Source: Neisseria sp. Marseille-Q6792
GTDB lineage: Bacteria; Pseudomonadota; Gammaproteobacteria; Burkholderiales; Neisseriaceae
DNA: 64,000 nucleotides
Reading direction: 5' to 3'
NCBI RefSeq assembly: GCF_943181435.1
Contig: NZ_OW969598.1
Coordinates: 620,001-684,000 of the forward strand
In this document: one piece after another, positions 20,329-30,932 of the stretch
How the letters are laid out: each line of letters starts with the position of its first letter
Numbering within the stretch: position 1 is the stretch's first letter
The notes under the pieces: model-generated
Told to the model about the DNA's origin: nothing
The model's database searches: none
Seen by the model: only the letters and a program-made list of their open reading frames with translations
Translations under genes and position numbers: made by a program

Positions 20329-21036
20329 TTAAACGGCTCGTTTCAACATAATCTCTTTAATCTTACCGATGGCTCGGGTCGGATTCAAGTGTTTAGGACA
20401 TACGTCTACGCAGTTCATAATGGTGTGGCAACGGAACAAACGGTATGGGTCGTTCAGATTATCCAAACGCTCATTAGTGATGGTATCACGGCTATCTGCA
20501 ATGAAACGGTAAGCATTCAGCAAACCAGACGGACCAACGAATTTATCAGGATTCCACCAGAATGACGGGCAGGCAGTCGAACAGCAGGCGCACAAAATAC
20601 ATTCGTACAAACCGTCTAACTCTTTACGCTCTTCCTGAGTTTGCAGACGCTCTTTGTCCGCATCAATCGGGTTATCGTTGACAACATAAGGTTTGATGGA
20701 GTGATATTGTTTGAAAAACTGGGTCATATCCACAATCAGGTCGCGGATAACAGGCAGACCTGGCAGGGGACGGATTTTAACTGGTTGTTTCAAGCCACGC
20801 AGATCGGTCAGACACGCCAAGCCGTTTTTGCCGTTGATGTTCATACCATCCGAACCGCAAATCCCTTCGCGGCAGGAACGGCGGAAAGACAATGTATCGT
20901 CTTGCGCTTTCAGGCGCACCAAAGCATCCAAAAGTTTAACGTCGGTCGGTTCCAATTCCAACTCGTAACGCTGCATATAAGGCTTGGCATCAACGTCCGG
21001 GTTGTAACGGTAAATTTCAAAACTCATTTTTTCCAT
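20329..21036 (-). CDS. sdhB: Succinate dehydrogenase iron-sulfur subunit
   Basis: It carries electrons from FAD in SdhA to quinone through three iron-sulfur clusters. The 235-residue protein has the 2Fe-2S motif SCREGICGSDGMNINGKNGL. It then has the 4Fe-4S motif CILCACCSTACPSFWW and the 3Fe-4S motif CHTIMNCVDVCPKHLNP. I chose ATG 21036 (MEKMSFEIYRY) because AAAGGA lies 10 bases upstream. ATG 21027 is possible. The longer open frame to 21159 runs back through an uptake-sequence hairpin and is rejected. Confidence 0.95.
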   Translation of the reverse strand: MEKMSFEIYRYNPDVDAKPYMQRYELELEPTDVKLLDALVRLKAQDDTLSFRRSCREGICGSDGMNINGKNGLACLTDLRGLKQPVKIRPLPGLPVIRDLIVDMTQFFKQYHSIKPYVVNDNPIDADKERLQTQEERKELDGLYECILCACCSTACPSFWWNPDKFVGPSGLLNAYRFIADSRDTITNERLDNLNDPYRLFRCHTIMNCVDVCPKHLNPTRAIGKIKEIMLKRAV

Positions 21037-21114
21037 GAGAAGTGTTCCTTTCTCATCAACTGCCCAATGATTTTGTATTATGGATTCAAGCAGTTCAATG
21101 TGGGTATGGTTAGA

Positions 21115-21150
21115 TTTCAGACGGCCTCTTAAGACAGATGCCGTCTGAAA
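21115..21150 (-). terminator. Mixed AG/AT uptake-sequence hairpin between sdhA and sdhB
   Basis: TTTCAGACGGC (AG-type context) and GCCGTCTGAAA (AT-type context) form an 11-bp stem. It is intercistronic inside the sdh operon, so it may tune the sdhB/sdhA ratio. It is the only hairpin here that pairs the two uptake-sequence dialects. Confidence 0.6.
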
Positions 21151-21155
21151 ATGCA

Positions 21156-22919
21156 TCAATAAACGCGTTTGGCCGGTTTGATATATTCCACGCTCAAAGG
21201 CTTGGTATGTACCGGTTTATAAGACAAGGTATTGGTGTCCGAATGATACAGGGTATGTTTCATCCAGTTTTCGTCATCGCGCTCAGGATGGTCATCCGAA
21301 GCGTGCGCCCCGCGCGATTCTTTACGCGCCTCAGCGGACACCAAAGTCGCTTTCGCCACTTCAATCAGATTATCCAATTCCAAAGCTTCGATACGCGCGG
21401 TATTCCATACTTTGCTCTTATCTTTGATTTCAGTACGTTTTACACGCTCGGCAATCGCCATAACCTGTTTCACACCCTCTGCCAAAATCGCATCGGTACG
21501 GAACACGCCGGCGTGCAGTTGGACGGAGCGTTGCAGCTCGCGACGCAGCGCATCAACGTTTTCGCCACCGGTTTGATTGTCCAAACGCTCGATACGTTGG
21601 CGGGTCAACTCACCGGCATTAGCAGGCAGAGGTTTCCAGTCGCTTTGCTCTTTGATGAATTTAATCATGCTGTCGCCGGCAGCTTTACCGAATACCACCA
21701 AGTCCAACAAGGAGTTGGTACCCAAGCGGTTCGCGCCGTGTACGGAAGCACATGCGCACTCGCCCGCAGCATACAGACCTTTTACAGGTACTTCGTATTC
21801 GTCGCCTTGAGGAACAACAACTTCGCCATGGTAGTTGGTCGGAATACCGCCCATCATGTAGTGGGTAGTCGGCACGACAGGAATCGGGTCTTTAATTGGG
21901 TCGATACCGGCAAACTGAATGGAAATCTCGCGGATGCCCGGCAGTTTTTCCATAATTTTTTCTGCGCCGATATGGTCGATTTTCAGCAATACGTGGTCTT
22001 TATTTTTACCGCAACCGCGGCCTTCGTAAATTTCCATTGCCATCGCACGGGAAACCACGTCACGGGAAGCCAAGTCTTTTACGGTTGGAGCGTAACGTTC
22101 CATAAAGCGTTCGCCATCGGCATTCAACAGAATACCACCCTCACCGCGCACACCTTCAGTAATCAATACACCGGCACCGGCTACACCGGTCGGATGGAAT
22201 TGCCAAAATTCCATATCTTCCAACGGAATACCTGCACGGGCACAAATACCCAAACCGTCACCGGTATTCATATAAGCATTGGTAGAAGAAGCATAAATAC
22301 GACCGCCGCCGCCGGTAGCAAACATCACAGCTTTAGCGTGGAAAATATAAACTTCGCCAGTTTCCATTTCCATAGCGGTTACACCGACTACGTCGCCGTT
22401 TTCATCACGAATCAAATCTTGCGCTGTCCATTCCACAAAGAATTGTGTATTGGCACGGACGTTTTGTTGGTACAAAGTATGCAACATCGCATGGCCGGTA
22501 CGGTCGGCAACCGCACATGCACGCTCTACCGCGCGTTTACCGTGTTCGGCAGTATGTCCGCCGAAAGGACGTTGATAGATTTTGCCACTTTCCACACGGT
22601 CAAAAGGCATACCCATGTGTTCCAACTCAATTACGGCTTCAGGCGCGGCGCGACACATAAACTCAATCGCATCTTGGTCGCCCAACCAGTCGGAACCTTT
22701 CACGGTATCGTACATATGCCAATCCCAACGGTCTTCCTGCACATTACCCAATGAAGCAGAAATACCGCCTTGAGCCGCTACAGTATGCGAACGGGTTGGG
22801 AATACTTTAGACAAAACAGCACAATTCAGACCGGATTTAGACAATTGGAGGGCTGCGCGTAAACCTGCACCACCACCGCCAACAATCACGGCATCAAACT
22901 TGCGAACAGGAAAACCCAT
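21156..22919 (-). CDS. sdhA: Succinate dehydrogenase flavoprotein subunit
   Basis: It oxidises succinate to fumarate with covalently bound FAD at the inner face of the membrane. The 587-residue protein has the FAD motif [11 protein letters not shown] at residues 14-24. The FAD-linking histidine is in [12 protein letters not shown]. The C-terminal [18 protein letters not shown] is present. sdhD ends 2 bases upstream. The sdhD-sdhA junction is the reported pairing region for the iron-responsive sRNA NrrF in meningococcus; that is established knowledge and was not tested here. Confidence 0.97.
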   Translation of the reverse strand: MGFPVRKFDAVIVGGGGAGLRAALQLSKSGLNCAVLSKVFPTRSHTVAAQGGISASLGNVQEDRWDWHMYDTVKGSDWLGDQDAIEFMCRAAPEAVIELEHMGMPFDRVESGKIYQRPFGGHTAEHGKRAVERACAVADRTGHAMLHTLYQQNVRANTQFFVEWTAQDLIRDENGDVVGVTAMEMETGEVYIFHAKAVMFATGGGGRIYASSTNAYMNTGDGLGICARAGIPLEDMEFWQFHPTGVAGAGVLITEGVRGEGGILLNADGERFMERYAPTVKDLASRDVVSRAMAMEIYEGRGCGKNKDHVLLKIDHIGAEKIMEKLPGIREISIQFAGIDPIKDPIPVVPTTHYMMGGIPTNYHGEVVVPQGDEYEVPVKGLYAAGECACASVHGANRLGTNSLLDLVVFGKAAGDSMIKFIKEQSDWKPLPANAGELTRQRIERLDNQTGGENVDALRRELQRSVQLHAGVFRTDAILAEGVKQVMAIAERVKRTEIKDKSKVWNTARIEALELDNLIEVAKATLVSAEARKESRGAHASDDHPERDDENWMKHTLYHSDTNTLSYKPVHTKPLSVEYIKPAKRVY

Positions 22920-22921
22920 AT

Positions 22922-23263
22922 TTACCCCCAGATTACTTTAACTGAATATACCAAGCAGCCGACCAACCAAACGATGGTGGCAACTTGTAAAAACAAACGC
23001 ACGCCGAAAGGCTTAATGTAGTCCATCCACAAATCGCGGATACCTACCCATGCATGCAGGAATACGGCCAAAAAGCTCACTTGGGTAAACACTTTCACCC
23101 AAGTTTGATTGAAAAACGCCTGCCATGCCGAATATTCTTTAGGCAACGTGAACAGAACAACCAATAGAACTACGGTGTATATCAACATGATGACCGCAGT
23201 TGCACGCTGCATTGCCCAATCGCGCAAACCATAATGCGCGCCTGTCAATTTACGTTCTACCAT
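22922..23263 (-). CDS. sdhD: Succinate dehydrogenase membrane anchor subunit SdhD
   Basis: The 113-residue membrane anchor, with SdhC, binds haem b and quinone. Three hydrophobic segments are visible at about residues 22-42, 57-75 and 88-111. The N-terminal part [19 protein letters not shown] has the SdhD arginine context, and [16 protein letters not shown] supplies the conserved histidine and Asp-Tyr region. Its start overlaps the end of sdhC by 7 bases. Confidence 0.93.
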   Translation of the reverse strand: MVERKLTGAHYGLRDWAMQRATAVIMLIYTVVLLVVLFTLPKEYSAWQAFFNQTWVKVFTQVSFLAVFLHAWVGIRDLWMDYIKPFGVRLFLQVATIVWLVGCLVYSVKVIWG

Positions 23264-23634
23264 AATAAAGCTCCCAAAACGACAGTCAAAACCAATGCAG
23301 AAGCAAATACGGCTTTAGCGGTATTACGTGCAGTATTCAGCTCCAAGCCTTTATGCGCATCCAAAAACAGAAAACGGATACCGGCAAAGAAATGGTGCAA
23401 ATACGCCCACAGCACACCGAGTAAGATTAATTTGACCAAGGGATGGGAAATAATAGAACGGTAAGTCTCAAATGCAGATTCTTGGCTTAAGGTACCTGAC
23501 AGGAAATAAAGTAGGAAGGGCAGCATGATAAACAACCCGACACCACTGATACGGTGAAGAATGGAAACTATCCCGGGTATCGGCAGACGGATTTTCGGTA
23601 AATCCAGATAAACAGGACGTGATTTGACAGACAT
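23257..23634 (-). CDS. sdhC: Succinate dehydrogenase cytochrome b556 subunit SdhC
   Basis: First gene of the sdh operon and of the long leftward TCA cluster. The 125-residue protein begins MSVKSRPVYLDLPKIRLPIP. It has the quinone-site motif SILHRISGVGLF near residues 24-35 and three membrane segments; AYLHHFFAGIRFLFLD near residue 80 carries the haem-ligand histidine region. I chose ATG 23634, which AGAGGA precedes by 7 bases. A TTG two codons earlier is less likely. Confidence 0.92.
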   Translation of the reverse strand: MSVKSRPVYLDLPKIRLPIPGIVSILHRISGVGLFIMLPFLLYFLSGTLSQESAFETYRSIISHPLVKLILLGVLWAYLHHFFAGIRFLFLDAHKGLELNTARNTAKAVFASALVLTVVLGALLW

Positions 23635-23868
23635 AGTCAATTCCTCTGTAGTTATGATATCAACTCAAAAACCGTAAACCCAGTGCTACACTGGGTTACA
23701 TAAACGTTAATTTACCTGTTTTATCTCATTTTGAACAGCGTATTTTAAAAACAAACTGATAGATTTTGACAAACACGCGTGAAAACAGCAGATTAAAAAA
23801 ACGGATTTCTGATACACCCCCTTTCCTTGCCTGAAATATCAACATCGTTTCAATTACGGAAAGATAAA
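23635..23868. promoter_or_regulatory. Upstream region of the sdh-TCA cluster
   Basis: This gap of about 230 bases before sdhC must hold the main promoter of the TCA cluster. The sequence is AT-rich with no gene. I see no perfect -10/-35 pair. Confidence 0.4.
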
Positions 23869-23896
23869 ATGCCGTCTGAGCAATTTCAGACGGCAT
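23869..23896 (-). terminator. Terminator after the lpd-like flavoprotein gene
   Basis: ATGCCGTCTGA and TCAGACGGCAT form an 11-bp stem with a 6-base loop. It lies 15 bases after the stop codon at 23911. One arm has a degenerate uptake sequence (GTCTGAG). Confidence 0.7.
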
Positions 23897-23910
23897 CCTT
23901 CATGTATCAA

Positions 23911-25314
23911 TCAAATTTTTAATTTAGCATCGGCATCACGCAACGCAGTACGCAGACCTTCCTCGATAACAGGATGGTAGAACGGCATATCCAGCATTTG
24001 CGGAACGGTCATCTTCATTTGATGCGCCCATGCCAACAAATGTGCCAAATGTTCGGCGGCAGGGCCTACGATTTCCGCACCGATGAAGCGGCCAGTTGCT
24101 TTTTCGGCATACAGGCGCATATGGCCTTTGTTTACCAGCATCACGCGGCTGCGACCTTGGTTTTTAAACGATACTTCGCCGATGACAAATTCGTCTGACT
24201 GGTATTGCGCGGTAACCTGCGCGTATTTCAAACCGACAAAGCCGATTTGCGGACTGGTGAACACTACGCCGATGGTGCTGCGGCGTAAACCGCCGCCGAT
24301 ATTCGGATAGCGGCCCGCGTTGTCGCCGGCAATCTTGCCTTGATCGGCAGCTTCGTGCAGCAGGGGCAGTTGATTGGACGCGTCGCCCGCGATGAAGATA
24401 TGCGGAATACTGGTCTGCATGGTCAGCGGATCGGCAACGGGTACGCCGCGCGCGTCTTTGTCGATATTGATGTTTTCCAAACCGATATTGTCAACGTTCG
24501 GACGGCGGCCTACGGCTGCCAGCATATATTCGGCAACAAATACGCCTTTTTCGCCATCCTGCTCCCAATGGACTTCTACATTGCCGTCTGCATCGAGTTT
24601 GACCTCGGTTTTAGCATCCAAATGCAGTTTCAATTCTTCGCCGAACACGGCTTTCGCCTCGTCTGAAACGATGGGGTCGGAAATGCCGCCGATGATGCCG
24701 CCCAAGCCGAAAATCTCGACTTTCACGCCCAAACGGTGCAATGCCTGCCCCAGTTCCAAACCGATAACGCCCGGTCCGAACACGGCAACGCTCTTAGGCA
24801 GCGTATCCCATGAGAAAACGTCATCGTTGATAATCAAACGGTCGCCCAAAGACTGCCACTGCGGTAGGATGACGGGACGCGAGCCAGTAGCAATCACGAA
24901 ACTTTTTGCCGTGATTTGGGTATGGTCGTCAATTTGGACGGTATGCTCGTCGATAAATTTAGCCGAACCCATGATGCGTTTGTCAGCAGGCCATTCTTCC
25001 ACATCGGCAACGACAAAGCCGACAAAACGATCGCGCTCGGATTTAACGCGCTGCATCACTTCTTCTCCATTGACGATGATACTGTCTTTGTCCAAATGCA
25101 CACCGAACGGGTCGGTATGCAATGCGTGGTGGCGCGCTTCTGCGGCGGCAATCAAGAGTTTAGAAGGCATACAGCCCACGCGCGCGCAGGTCGTGCCGAA
25201 CACATTGTTTTCAATCAGGTAAACATTATCCGAATGTAAACGGGCATTGCGAAACGCGCCCATACCGGCAGTACCGCCGCCGATTACGACGACATCTGCT
25301 TGAATTTTTTTCAT
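23911..25314 (-). CDS. Dihydrolipoyl dehydrogenase-like pyridine nucleotide-disulfide oxidoreductase
   Basis: This is a 467-residue FAD flavoprotein related to lipoamide dehydrogenase. The FAD motif GGGTAGMGAFRNA starts at about residue 12, and the redox disulfide is CARVGCMPSK instead of the usual [10 protein letters not shown]. The NAD(P) motif GPGVIGLELG follows, and FYHPVIEEG carries the catalytic histidine and glutamate. ATG 25314 has AAGGAC upstream; the longer frame begins in an uptake sequence. No E1 or E2 gene adjoins it. It lies next to a peroxiredoxin-glutaredoxin gene, so a role in thiol reduction is possible. Confidence 0.8.
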   Translation of the reverse strand: MKKIQADVVVIGGGTAGMGAFRNARLHSDNVYLIENNVFGTTCARVGCMPSKLLIAAAEARHHALHTDPFGVHLDKDSIIVNGEEVMQRVKSERDRFVGFVVADVEEWPADKRIMGSAKFIDEHTVQIDDHTQITAKSFVIATGSRPVILPQWQSLGDRLIINDDVFSWDTLPKSVAVFGPGVIGLELGQALHRLGVKVEIFGLGGIIGGISDPIVSDEAKAVFGEELKLHLDAKTEVKLDADGNVEVHWEQDGEKGVFVAEYMLAAVGRRPNVDNIGLENINIDKDARGVPVADPLTMQTSIPHIFIAGDASNQLPLLHEAADQGKIAGDNAGRYPNIGGGLRRSTIGVVFTSPQIGFVGLKYAQVTAQYQSDEFVIGEVSFKNQGRSRVMLVNKGHMRLYAEKATGRFIGAEIVGPAAEHLAHLLAWAHQMKMTVPQMLDMPFYHPVIEEGLRTALRDADAKLKI

Positions 25315-25469
25315 AATCTTTGTCCTTCCGTTTTCGTCTGAAACACTACCGACACGGAATATATCGGCTTCAGACGGCATTTAAATATTTTCCCAATCAA
25401 AAACATTATTCAGATAAATAAAAACAAAATTTCGATTGAGTGCAACAATATCCAAATCCTCTTATAAAT

Positions 25470-25516
25470 ATAGAGTTATTCGGAGCGGTAGTGTAGAACC
25501 GCCCGAATAACTCTAT
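25470..25516 (-). terminator. Strong 47-base hairpin downstream of the peroxiredoxin-glutaredoxin gene
   Basis: ATAGAGTTATTCGG (25470-25483) and CCGAATAACTCTAT (25503-25516) are perfect 14-bp arms. The stem continues through GCGGT/ACCGC after one bulged A. It is not an uptake-sequence hairpin and lacks a clear T run. It begins 47 bases after the gene's stop codon. Confidence 0.6.
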
Positions 25517-25562
25517 CCGGTATATCAGACAGTTTAATCAAACTGCCTTAAGCAAACAGCTA

Positions 25563-26300
25563 TCAGTTTTTAGCCAAGTAAGCTTCCAAATCTTCGCTGC
25601 CGCCGATGTATTTACCGCCGATGAAGACTTGAGGAGCAGTCATCTTGCCGGTAATGGCGCGAACGGAAGTAACGGTTGCATCTTTGCCCAATACGATTTC
25701 TTCGTAAGACAAACCTTTGTCTTGCAAAGCTTGTTTGGCTTTGGCGCAGAATTGGCAGCCGGGTTTGGTAAAGATGGCAACAGACTCTTGAGCCTTCCAA
25801 TCGGGAGCAACGAATTTTAGCATAGTATCTGCATCGGATACTTTGAACGGATCGCCCGGTTCTTCAGGTTCGATGAACATTTTTTCAACCACGCCGTCGT
25901 TAACCAGCATGGAGTAACGCCAAGAGCGTTTGCCGAAGCCCAAGTCTTCTTTGCCGACCAGCATGCCCATGCCTTCGGTAAATTCGCCGTTGCCATCAGG
26001 AATCATGTAGATGTTGTCAGATTCTTCTTCGGCAGCCCAAGCGTTCATTACGAAAGTATCGTTTACAGATACGCAGTAGATTGCATCAACGCCGTTTTCT
26101 TTGAACGCGCCGAACAATTCATTGTAACGTGGCAAATGGGAAGAAGAGCAAGTCGGAGTAAATGCGCCAGGCAGAGAGAATACGACTACTTTTTTGCCTT
26201 TGAACAAATCATCGGTAGACACATCTTTCCAAGTGTCGCCGACGCGGGTGCGGAATACTACGGAAGGTACTTTTTGACCGGTACGATCTTGCAAAGCCAT
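25563..26300 (-). CDS. Hybrid peroxiredoxin-glutaredoxin (Prx5-Grx)
   Basis: A glutathione-dependent peroxidase that removes hydrogen peroxide and alkyl hydroperoxides in the cytoplasm. The 245-residue protein joins a Prx5-type domain (residues 1-165, peroxidatic Cys51 in [13 protein letters not shown]) to a glutaredoxin domain (172-245, active site CQFC, Cys182/Cys185, then [12 protein letters not shown]). It resembles the structurally known Haemophilus hybrid enzyme. ATG 26300 follows GGAGC. The flavoprotein gene lies downstream on the same strand. Confidence 0.93.
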   Translation of the reverse strand: MALQDRTGQKVPSVVFRTRVGDTWKDVSTDDLFKGKKVVVFSLPGAFTPTCSSSHLPRYNELFGAFKENGVDAIYCVSVNDTFVMNAWAAEEESDNIYMIPDGNGEFTEGMGMLVGKEDLGFGKRSWRYSMLVNDGVVEKMFIEPEEPGDPFKVSDADTMLKFVAPDWKAQESVAIFTKPGCQFCAKAKQALQDKGLSYEEIVLGKDATVTSVRAITGKMTAPQVFIGGKYIGGSEDLEAYLAKN

Positions 26301-26528
26301 TTTGAGCTCCTTAATAGATAGGTTTAAGAAATGATTGTGAATCGCTGGGCATTCTACCCCGAATAAGTCGATTTGTATAATTTATAGTTCAAATAATATT
26401 AATTATTCAAAACTATTAATTACCAACCTCGACCAACTTCTTGCAGTATATAAAGCCATGCCTAAAAAAAACAAGTCTTATTTGAGAAAAATTCTTAGAA
26501 ACTCCCCTACGCTCATTTGAAAACAGAA

Positions 26529-26557
26529 ATGCCGTCTGAAAAGTATTCAGACGGCAT
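26529..26557 (-). terminator. metE terminator, inverted AT-type uptake sequences
   Basis: ATGCCGTCTGAA and its perfect complement are separated by 5 bases. It lies 20 bases after the metE stop codon. Confidence 0.75.
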
Positions 26558-26576
26558 CTGATCACGTTATCCCTGC

Positions 26577-28853
26577 TTATTTAGCCAGTTCGGCACGCAG
26601 TTTGTGGGTTACGTTCATCATCACTTGGAGTTGTTCCAGAGTTTCTTTCCAGCCACGGGTTTTCAGGCCGCAGTCAGGATTCACCCACAGACGTTCAACC
26701 GGTACAACCTCGATGGCTTTGCGCAACAGATGTTCCACTTCAGCTTCAGTCGGTACGCGCGGGCTGTGGATGTCGTAAACACCTGGGCCGATATCGTTCG
26801 GGTATTTGAATTCGCCGAACGCGGTCAAGAGTTCCATGTCGGAACGTGAAGTCTCAATGGTGATCACGTCCGCATCCATTGCAGCAATCGCAGGCAGGAT
26901 GTCGTTGAACTCAGAGTAACACATATGAGTGTGGATTTGTGTGCTGTCTTCGCAACCGGTAGAGGACAGGCGGAAGGATTCGCCGGCCCAGTTCAGGTAG
27001 GCATCCCAATCGGCACGTTTCAAAGGCAGACCTTCGCGGATGGCAGGTTCGTCAATTTGGATGACTTTAATGCCGGCTTTTTCCAGATCCAATACTTCGT
27101 CGTTCAGAGCCAGTGCGATTTGTTTGCACACGGTAGAGCGAGGAATATCGTTGCGGACGAAAGACCATTGAAGAATGGTTACAGGGCCGGTCAACATGCC
27201 TTTCATCGGTCGTTTGGTCAGGCTTTGCGCGTAAGTAGACCAAGCCACGGTCATGGCTTCAGGACGGCTTACGTCACCGAAGATAATCGGTGGTTTAACG
27301 CAGCGTGAGCCGTAGCTTTGTACCCAGCCGTATTGGGTGAATGCAAAACCGCTCAACAATTCGCCGAAGTATTCGACCATGTCGTTACGCTCGGCTTCGC
27401 CGTGTACCAGTACGTCCAAGTCCAGTTTTTCTTGCTCTTCAACCACCAAGGCGATTTCTTTTTTCATCGCGGCTTCGTAATCAGCGGCAGACAGTTCGCC
27501 TTTTTTGAAGGCTGCGCGTGCTTGGCGGATTTCGGTAGTTTGCGGGAAAGAACCGATGTTGGTCGTCGGCAGCAGAGGCAGGTTCAACCATGCTTGTTGC
27601 GCTTTGATACGGTCGGCAAATGGAGATTTGCGTTGGTCTGCGTTGGCAGGCAAATCAGCCAGGCGTTTGGCAACGTCTGCACGGTGGATTTCGCTGCTGT
27701 TGGCACGGGAGTCGGCAGCAGCTTGGCTGGCAGCCAGTTCTTCGGCAACAGAATCACGGCCTTCGTTCAATGCGGCTTTCAGGACGCGCAATTCTTGGGT
27801 TTTTTGCAGGGTGAATGCCAACCAAGAGTACAGGTCGGGTTTGTTGGCTTTCAGTTTTTCTTCAACTGATAAGTCAAATGGAGTGTGCAGCAGAGAGCAA
27901 GAGCTGGAAATCCACAAACGGTCGCCCAGTTTGGCTTGCAGAGGCTCAACAGTTTCCAAAACTTTGTTCAGGTTGGCGCGCCAAATGTTGCGGCCATCAA
28001 TCACGCCGGCAGACAGAACTTTGTCGTAGTCGGCGAACGCGTCCAGTTGCTCGGGAGCGCGTACCAAGTCGATGTGCAGACCGTCAACGGGCAGGGATTT
28101 CAGCAAAGCAGCGTGTTCGGCAACAGAACCGAAGTAAGTACTCAACAGGATTTTGGCGTTTACTTTGCTCAAAGTGGCGTAAACGTCTTTGTAGGCTTCC
28201 ACCCATTCTTTAGGCAGGTCGACAGCCAAAGCAGGCTCGTCGATTTGAATCCACTCGGCACCGGCTTCAACCAAAGCGTTCAGGATTTCAACGTAAACAG
28301 GCAACAGTTTAGGCAACAGGCTCAGGCGGTTGAATTCGACTGCGCCTTTTTCTTTACCCACCCACAGGAAAGTCAACGGACCAACAACGGTCGGTTTGGC
28401 TTTCAGGCCCAAAGCTTGGGCTTCTTGCAGCTGTTGAACGTAGTGTTTGGCGTTGGCTTTGAATTCGGTATCGGCGTGGAATTCAGGCACCAAGTAGTGG
28501 TAGTTGGTGTCGAACCATTTGGTCATTTCAATAGCGAATTGGTCTTTGTTACCACGGGCCAGTTGGAAGAATTGTTCCAAAGACAGGTTTTGGCTGTCGA
28601 AGCCGAAGCGAGCAGGGATGGCACCAGTGGCAACTTGCAGGTCGAGGATGTGATCGTAGAAAGTGAAATCGCCTACAGCAACGTAATCAGCGTTGGCAGC
28701 AGCTTGGTGTTTCCAGTTTTTCTCGCGCAAGTCTTTAGCAACAGCCAGCAATTCTTGCTCGCTGATTTCTTTGCGCCAGTATTTTTCTTGGGCGAATTTC
28801 AATTCACGGAAGGCACCGACACGCGGGAAGCCTGAGAAATGTAATGTTGTCAT
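26577..28853 (-). CDS. metE: Cobalamin-independent methionine synthase
   Basis: It transfers the methyl group of 5-methyl-tetrahydropteroyl-triglutamate to homocysteine. The 758-residue protein is a double barrel of normal length. The zinc ligands are visible in the C-terminal barrel: HTHMCYSEF (His and Cys), a downstream glutamate and [11 protein letters not shown] (Cys). ATG 28853 has GGAG upstream. metF lies upstream on the same strand and supplies the methyl donor precursor. Confidence 0.97.
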   Translation of the reverse strand: MTTLHFSGFPRVGAFRELKFAQEKYWRKEISEQELLAVAKDLREKNWKHQAAANADYVAVGDFTFYDHILDLQVATGAIPARFGFDSQNLSLEQFFQLARGNKDQFAIEMTKWFDTNYHYLVPEFHADTEFKANAKHYVQQLQEAQALGLKAKPTVVGPLTFLWVGKEKGAVEFNRLSLLPKLLPVYVEILNALVEAGAEWIQIDEPALAVDLPKEWVEAYKDVYATLSKVNAKILLSTYFGSVAEHAALLKSLPVDGLHIDLVRAPEQLDAFADYDKVLSAGVIDGRNIWRANLNKVLETVEPLQAKLGDRLWISSSCSLLHTPFDLSVEEKLKANKPDLYSWLAFTLQKTQELRVLKAALNEGRDSVAEELAASQAAADSRANSSEIHRADVAKRLADLPANADQRKSPFADRIKAQQAWLNLPLLPTTNIGSFPQTTEIRQARAAFKKGELSAADYEAAMKKEIALVVEEQEKLDLDVLVHGEAERNDMVEYFGELLSGFAFTQYGWVQSYGSRCVKPPIIFGDVSRPEAMTVAWSTYAQSLTKRPMKGMLTGPVTILQWSFVRNDIPRSTVCKQIALALNDEVLDLEKAGIKVIQIDEPAIREGLPLKRADWDAYLNWAGESFRLSSTGCEDSTQIHTHMCYSEFNDILPAIAAMDADVITIETSRSDMELLTAFGEFKYPNDIGPGVYDIHSPRVPTEAEVEHLLRKAIEVVPVERLWVNPDCGLKTRGWKETLEQLQVMMNVTHKLRAELAK

Positions 28854-28991
28854 GTTGAACTCTCCAGTTGGATTTTGTAAGGACCGGTTCGATCCGAATC
28901 GGCCGGTATTGTAAATCAGAATGGCTTGGATGGGGCGGTGTTTTGCTTTATTAGATACCTTAGATGCCGTCTGAAACTGTTTGATACGGCT

Positions 28992-30068
<1,077 letters not shown>

Positions 30069-30344
30069 ATGAAACCGAATATTCATCCTGACAATTATCG
30101 AACCGTTCTTTTTTTCGACAGCAGCGCCAATGAAGGCTGGCTGATTCGTTCTTGCGCCGAAACACACGGAAAAACGATGGTTTGGACAGACGGCAAAGAA
30201 TATCCGCTGTTTTCGCTGGATACTTCTTCCGCATCCCATCCCGTCTATACCGGCAAGCAGCGCAACGTCAACACCGAAGGCCGTGCCAGCAAGTTCAACC
30301 AACGTTTCCAATCCGTCATGTCATCGTTTAGAAAGGACAAATAA
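30069..30344 (+). CDS. rpmE2: Ribosomal protein L31 type B (zinc-independent paralogue)
   Basis: A 91-residue ribosomal protein of the large subunit that replaces zinc-binding L31 when zinc is scarce. It lacks the CxxC zinc motif and has the type B pattern [12 protein letters not shown] and SHPVYTGKQ. Its TAA overlaps the rpmJ2 ATG by one base (TAATG), so the two are translated together. A Zur palindrome lies directly upstream. Confidence 0.95.
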
Positions 30345-30469
30345 TGCAGGTTCTGTCTTCACTCAAAACCGCCAAACAACGCCAACGCGACTGTCAGATT
30401 GTCAGACGTAAAGGCAAAGTTTACGTCATCTGCAAAAGCAATCCGCGTTTTAAAGCCCGCCAACGCTGA
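30344..30469 (+). CDS. rpmJ2: Ribosomal protein L36 type B (zinc-independent paralogue)
   Basis: A 41-residue basic protein ([20 protein letters not shown]) of the large ribosomal subunit. The ending [12 protein letters not shown] is typical of the type B form with the one-residue longer insertion. It lacks the four-ligand zinc site of the standard L36. It starts within the rpmE2 stop codon and should be zinc-regulated with it. Confidence 0.95.
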   Translation: MQVLSSLKTAKQRQRDCQIVRRKGKVYVICKSNPRFKARQR

Positions 30470-30525
30470 CCCCCTGCCCTTCCTACTTCGGTTGTAAATC
30501 TCCTCATGCCGCAAGCCCTTTTCAA

Positions 30526-30570
30526 AAAAATGCCGTCTGAAACAGAAAATGCGTTTCAGACGGCATTTTT
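30526..30570. terminator. Bidirectional terminator, inverted AT-type uptake sequences
   Basis: AAAAATGCCGTCTGAAAC and its complement form an 18-bp stem ending in a T run on both strands. It should end rpmJ2 transcripts from the left and the small membrane-protein gene from the right. Confidence 0.8.
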
Positions 30571-30574
30571 TCCG

Positions 30575-30775
30575 TCAATACGAATCCGGAATGTGTTTGA
30601 AATACAGCATGACCAAATACCAAAACAGCGTCGCGGCGGCTGCGCCAAGCAGTACCCATGCGCTGATTTTGGCGATATCGTGCAGGGCACGTTTTTGCCT
30701 GCGGCTGAAAAGGCGGTTGATAATCAGCGCGGCAAGTGCGAAAAAGAAAAAAATACGGAAAAGTCTGCCTATCAT
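30575..30775 (-). CDS. Small two-helix membrane protein of unknown function
   Basis: The 66-residue product (MIGRLFRIFFFFALAALIIN) has two hydrophobic helices at about residues 5-22 and 40-60. A basic loop, FSRRQKRALHD, lies between them. I do not recognise a family. The ATG at 30775 has only a weak ribosome-binding site. It is convergent with rpmJ2 across a shared terminator and divergent from metX. An AGGTCGTCTGAA-type uptake sequence lies just upstream. Confidence 0.6.
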   Translation of the reverse strand: MIGRLFRIFFFFALAALIINRLFSRRQKRALHDIAKISAWVLLGAAAATLFWYLVMLYFKHIPDSY

Positions 30776-30894
30776 ATAGGGAAGCGGTGGAGGTCGTCTG
30801 AAAAAGTATGGATCGGTTGCGGCGGCATGGGGACGGATGTTTCAGCGCGTCGGGCTGCTTGTCCGACCGTGTCAAAAAGTCATGCCGTTTGCTA

Positions 30895-30900
30895 TATAAT
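30895..30900 (+). promoter_or_regulatory. Candidate -10 box of metX
   Basis: A perfect TATAAT lies 33 bases upstream of the metX start, following TTTGCTA. The -35 region (around GTCAAA at 30871-30876) is a poor match, so this promoter is tentative. Confidence 0.4.
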
Positions 30901-30932
30901 AACGCTTTTCGCCGCATTTGTTGGAACAGGAT

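Noticed and set aside
21138..22754. 538-codon plus-strand open frame opposite sdhA
   Set aside because: Same shadow effect; its composition (His, Thr, Phe rich) and lack of motifs do not suggest a protein, and sdhA is certain.
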